From contig NZ_LT607752.1 of assembly GCF_900090265.1 (NCBI RefSeq), forward strand, positions 682,001 to 746,000: a stretch of DNA of 64,000 nucleotides, written 5' to 3'. The first letter of the stretch is position 1. Each line of letters begins with the position of its first letter. Both the position numbers and the translations under genes were made by a program. Below, one piece after another: positions 61,760 to 64,000 of the stretch. The notes under the pieces are model-generated. The model was given only the letters and a program-made list of their open reading frames with translations, was not told the DNA's origin and did not search any database. Source of the DNA: Micromonospora rifamycinica (GTDB taxonomy: Bacteria; Actinomycetota; Actinomycetes; Mycobacteriales; Micromonosporaceae).

Positions 61760-62868
61760 GACAGCGAGGCGATCGCCTGGCGGCCACCGTCGAGGAAGCC
61801 CGCCCAGTCCGCGCCGTCCTTCTTGGCCCGGGGCTCCACCACCCCGTGCAGGTACTTGTTGAGGATGGCCAGGTCCTCCGGGCTGCGGCGGGCCAGCGAG
61901 CCCATCAGCGACCCGGCCAGCGTCTCCGGCCGCAGCACCCGGTCACCGAAGAACTGGCTGTGCAGGATGGCGTCCTCCAGCACGCCGATCTGCTCGGCGG
62001 TGGACAGCGCCGACTCCAGCTTCTCGTCGTCGCTGGTCGCCGACGCGGCGGCGGCCCGCAGGTCGGCGAAGCTCTGCAACAGGATGTCCAGCAGGGTGGG
62101 CGGCACGTCCAGCTCGATGCGGTGCCGGCGCAGCAGCTCCTCGGTGCGGAACCGGACGATCTCCGCCTCGCTGCGCTTGTTGGTGACCACCGGGATCCGG
62201 ACGAAGTTGAACCGGCGCTTCAACGCCGACGACAGGTCGTTGACGCCCCGGTCCCGGCTGTTCGCGGTGGCGATGATGGAGAAGCCGGGCTGGGCGAAGA
62301 CGATGTTGTCGTCGTTCAGCTCGGGGATGGAGACGTACTTCTCCGACAGGATGGAGATCAGCGCGTCCTGCACGTCGCTGGTGGAGCGGGTCAGCTCCTC
62401 GAAGCGGCCCACCACGCCCTGCTCCATCGCCGTCATGATCGGCGACGGGATCATCGACTCGCGGGACTGCCCCTTGGCGATGACCATCGAGACGTTCCAG
62501 GAGTACTTGATGTGGTCCTCGGTGGTCCCGGCGGTGCCCTGCACCACCAGGGTCGAGTTGCGGCAGATCGCGGCGGACAGCAGCTCGGCCAGCCAGCTCT
62601 TGCCGGTGCCGGGGTCGCCGATGAGCAGCAGGCCCCGGTCCGACGCCAGGGTCACGATGCTGCGTTCGACGAAACTGCGGTCGCCGAACCACTTCTGCGG
62701 GATCTGCCGGTCCAGCCCGTCGGCCCGTTCCGAGCCGAGGACGAACAGCCGGACCATGCGCGGGCTCAACCGCCACGAGAACGGCTTCGGGCCGGTGTCG
62801 ACCGACTCCAGGTAGTCGAGTTCGTCGGCGTACTTGACCTCGGCGGGGGCACGCAACATCTCGGACAT
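61756..62868 (-). CDS. MoxR-family AAA+ ATPase
   Basis: 370 residues. Walker A GDPGTGKS (84-91), a Walker B region ending FEEL (VGRFEELTRS), sensor 1 ATANSRDRGVND and the arginine finger ALKRRFNF are intact. MoxR ATPases act as chaperones that, with VWA partner proteins, insert metals or activate target proteins. Here the partner VWA gene is 14 bases upstream and the DUF5682 gene overlaps the stop, a strictly coupled operon. ATG at 62868 follows AGGAG. Confidence 0.9.
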   Translation of the reverse strand: MSEMLRAPAEVKYADELDYLESVDTGPKPFSWRLSPRMVRLFVLGSERADGLDRQIPQKWFGDRSFVERSIVTLASDRGLLLIGDPGTGKSWLAELLSAAICRNSTLVVQGTAGTTEDHIKYSWNVSMVIAKGQSRESMIPSPIMTAMEQGVVGRFEELTRSTSDVQDALISILSEKYVSIPELNDDNIVFAQPGFSIIATANSRDRGVNDLSSALKRRFNFVRIPVVTNKRSEAEIVRFRTEELLRRHRIELDVPPTLLDILLQSFADLRAAAASATSDDEKLESALSTAEQIGVLEDAILHSQFFGDRVLRPETLAGSLMGSLARRSPEDLAILNKYLHGVVEPRAKKDGADWAGFLDGGRQAIASLS

Positions 62869-62882
62869 CAGGGGTGATTCTC

Positions 62883-64000
62883 CTAGGTGAGGAAGTTCTT
62901 GAGCTCGAAGACGAGTTTGCGGATGTGACCGGAGAGCACCGGGGTGCCCAGGTCCTTGAGGCGCTGCCGGAACCAGGGGTTGACGCTCTGCTGGCCGGAG
63001 CTGCTGACCGAGCCGACCGGGATGAACCGCACCCCGGAGCGGTGCACCGCCTCGATGCCGTCGAACAGCGGCTGGGAGCGGTCGAACTCGTAGAAGTCCG
63101 AGATCCACACCATGACCGTGTTCCGCGGCTCGACGATCTTGGGGCGGGCCATCGCCATCGCCACCGGCCCGTCGTTGCCGCCGCCGAGCTTGGTGCGCAG
63201 CAGCACCTCGAACGGGTCGTGCACCCACGGGGTCAGGTCCAAAGCCCGGGTGTCGTACGCGATGAGGTGCACGTCGACCTTGGGCAGCCCGGCGAAGATC
63301 GAGGCCAGGATGGTGCAGTTGACCATCGAGTCGACCATCGACCCGGACTGGTCCACCACCACGATCAACCGGGACGGGGTGGTCTTGCGGGCGGTCTGCC
63401 GGTAATAGAGCCGGTCGACGTAGAGGCGCTCGTCCTCCGGGCTCCAGTTGGTGAGGTTCTGCCAGATGGTGCGGTCGAGGTCGAGGTTGCGGAACACCCG
63501 CTTCGGCGGCACCGACCGGTCGATCGTGCCGACCGTGGTCTGTTCGACCTGGGTCCGCAGCACCTCGGCGACCTCGTCGACGTACCGCCGGATCAGCGCC
63601 TTGGCGTTGGCCAGCGCCACCCCGGACAGGTTCGCCTTGTCCCGCAGCAGTTGCTCGATCAGCGACATGCTCGGGGTGAGCTGGGCGGCCAGCTTCGGGT
63701 CGGCCAGCACCTCCCGCAGGTGCATCCGGCGGACCAGGTCGCCCTCCAGACCGGCGAGGGTGCCGCCCAGCCCGGTGCCGCCCTGCCGCCGCAGTTCTCC
63801 CGGATCGCAGCCGAGCGCCTGCTCGAACCAGCCGGCGTCGGCCTGCCACCGGGCCAGCTGGCCGGCGCTGACCGGTCCCGACCCGGTGCCGAAGACGTTG
63901 AGCAGCAGCTTCGACACCAGCGCGGCCCGGCGCACTTCGGCCTCGCCGGGCCGGTGCGCCCCGCCGCCGTCGTCGTCGTCGGCCTGGCCGTCGTCCGCGT
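62883..64000 (-). CDS. VWA-domain protein (cut by right window edge)
   Basis: The frame is open to the window end, so the N-terminus is missing; at least 372 codons are visible. The visible N-terminal part is acidic (ADDDDGGGAH) and helical. It is followed by a von Willebrand factor A domain with the metal-ion-dependent adhesion site DQSGSMVDSM and later the Thr/Asp positions (WISDFYEFDR). VWA proteins of this type work with MoxR ATPases, docking them to substrate. It ends 14 bases before the MoxR start and is the first visible gene of the operon; more members (for example SWIM zinc-finger genes) may lie outside. Confidence 0.88.
   Translation of the reverse strand, partial: ADDGQADDDDGGGAHRPGEAEVRRAALVSKLLLNVFGTGSGPVSAGQLARWQADAGWFEQALGCDPGELRRQGGTGLGGTLAGLEGDLVRRMHLREVLADPKLAAQLTPSMSLIEQLLRDKANLSGVALANAKALIRRYVDEVAEVLRTQVEQTTVGTIDRSVPPKRVFRNLDLDRTIWQNLTNWSPEDERLYVDRLYYRQTARKTTPSRLIVVVDQSGSMVDSMVNCTILASIFAGLPKVDVHLIAYDTRALDLTPWVHDPFEVLLRTKLGGGNDGPVAMAMARPKIVEPRNTVMVWISDFYEFDRSQPLFDGIEAVHRSGVRFIPVGSVSSSGQQSVNPWFRQRLKDLGTPVLSGHIRKLVFELKNFLT

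Noticed and set aside
58610..62815. Open frame of 1401 codons on the plus strand
   Set aside because: Antisense to the DUF5682 and MoxR genes, whose motifs are clear; composition is that of a shadow frame.

Overview
High-GC actinomycete chromosome with many GTG starts, leaderless -10/start arrangements, a Tat substrate, lipoproteins and numerous secreted hydrolases carrying ricin-type (CBM13) or CBM2 modules. The gene style fits Micromonosporaceae (Micromonospora-like); that genus-level placement is inference. No tRNA, rRNA, CRISPR array, replication origin or intact insertion sequence was seen.

Left part (1-7300): the 5' two thirds of metE (minus strand, cut by the window edge) behind a cobalamin riboswitch; a patch of decayed genes (an alaS fragment, an intact leaderless def, a 24-codon tsaD stub); an MFS exporter behind a short leader peptide and hairpin; a secreted seven-bladed lectin-like propeller; and two IS5-type transposase scraps around a tiny membrane gene. 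7300-12320 is a ferric-siderophore uptake locus: ATPase and two permeases on the minus strand, divergent from a binding lipoprotein and a siderophore-interacting reductase, with an iron box between them. A LacI regulator and a P1-family peptidase follow.

Middle part (14400-34900): several NarL/DesK-type two-component genes. One kinase (15653-16990) has Arg where the phosphoacceptor His should be and carries a 30-bp tandem repeat in its ATP-lid region. A HEAT-repeat gene and a MerR-HEAT regulator lie behind a textbook MerR promoter with a 19-bp spacer. Then come a second two-component pair, an AlkZ-like winged-helix protein, a GNAT acetyltransferase, a kinase/regulator/ABC-exporter operon with an 18-bp palindrome upstream, a large secreted metzincin protease, and recD2.

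Right part (35000-64000): a polysaccharide-utilisation region whose enzymes suggest attack on arabinogalactan: two GH54-type arabinofuranosidases with mirrored domain order, a GH39-like enzyme, a GH43 exo-beta-1,3-galactanase-like enzyme, an apparently cytoplasmic (alpha/alpha)6 glycosidase and a LacI regulator. A shared CGAATCGATTCG-type palindrome lies at three of the promoters. Two convergent XRE-NTPase (STAND) genes sit inside this region. Next are an unusual nucleotidyltransferase-methyltransferase fusion, a secreted M14 carboxypeptidase, a Tat-exported PHP hydrolase and an S1 protease with a CBM2. The window ends in a tightly coupled VWA - MoxR ATPase - DUF5682 operon, of which the VWA gene is cut by the right edge. 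This set resembles the MoxR/VWA ternary systems proposed to act in biological conflict and is the best candidate here for a poorly characterised system.
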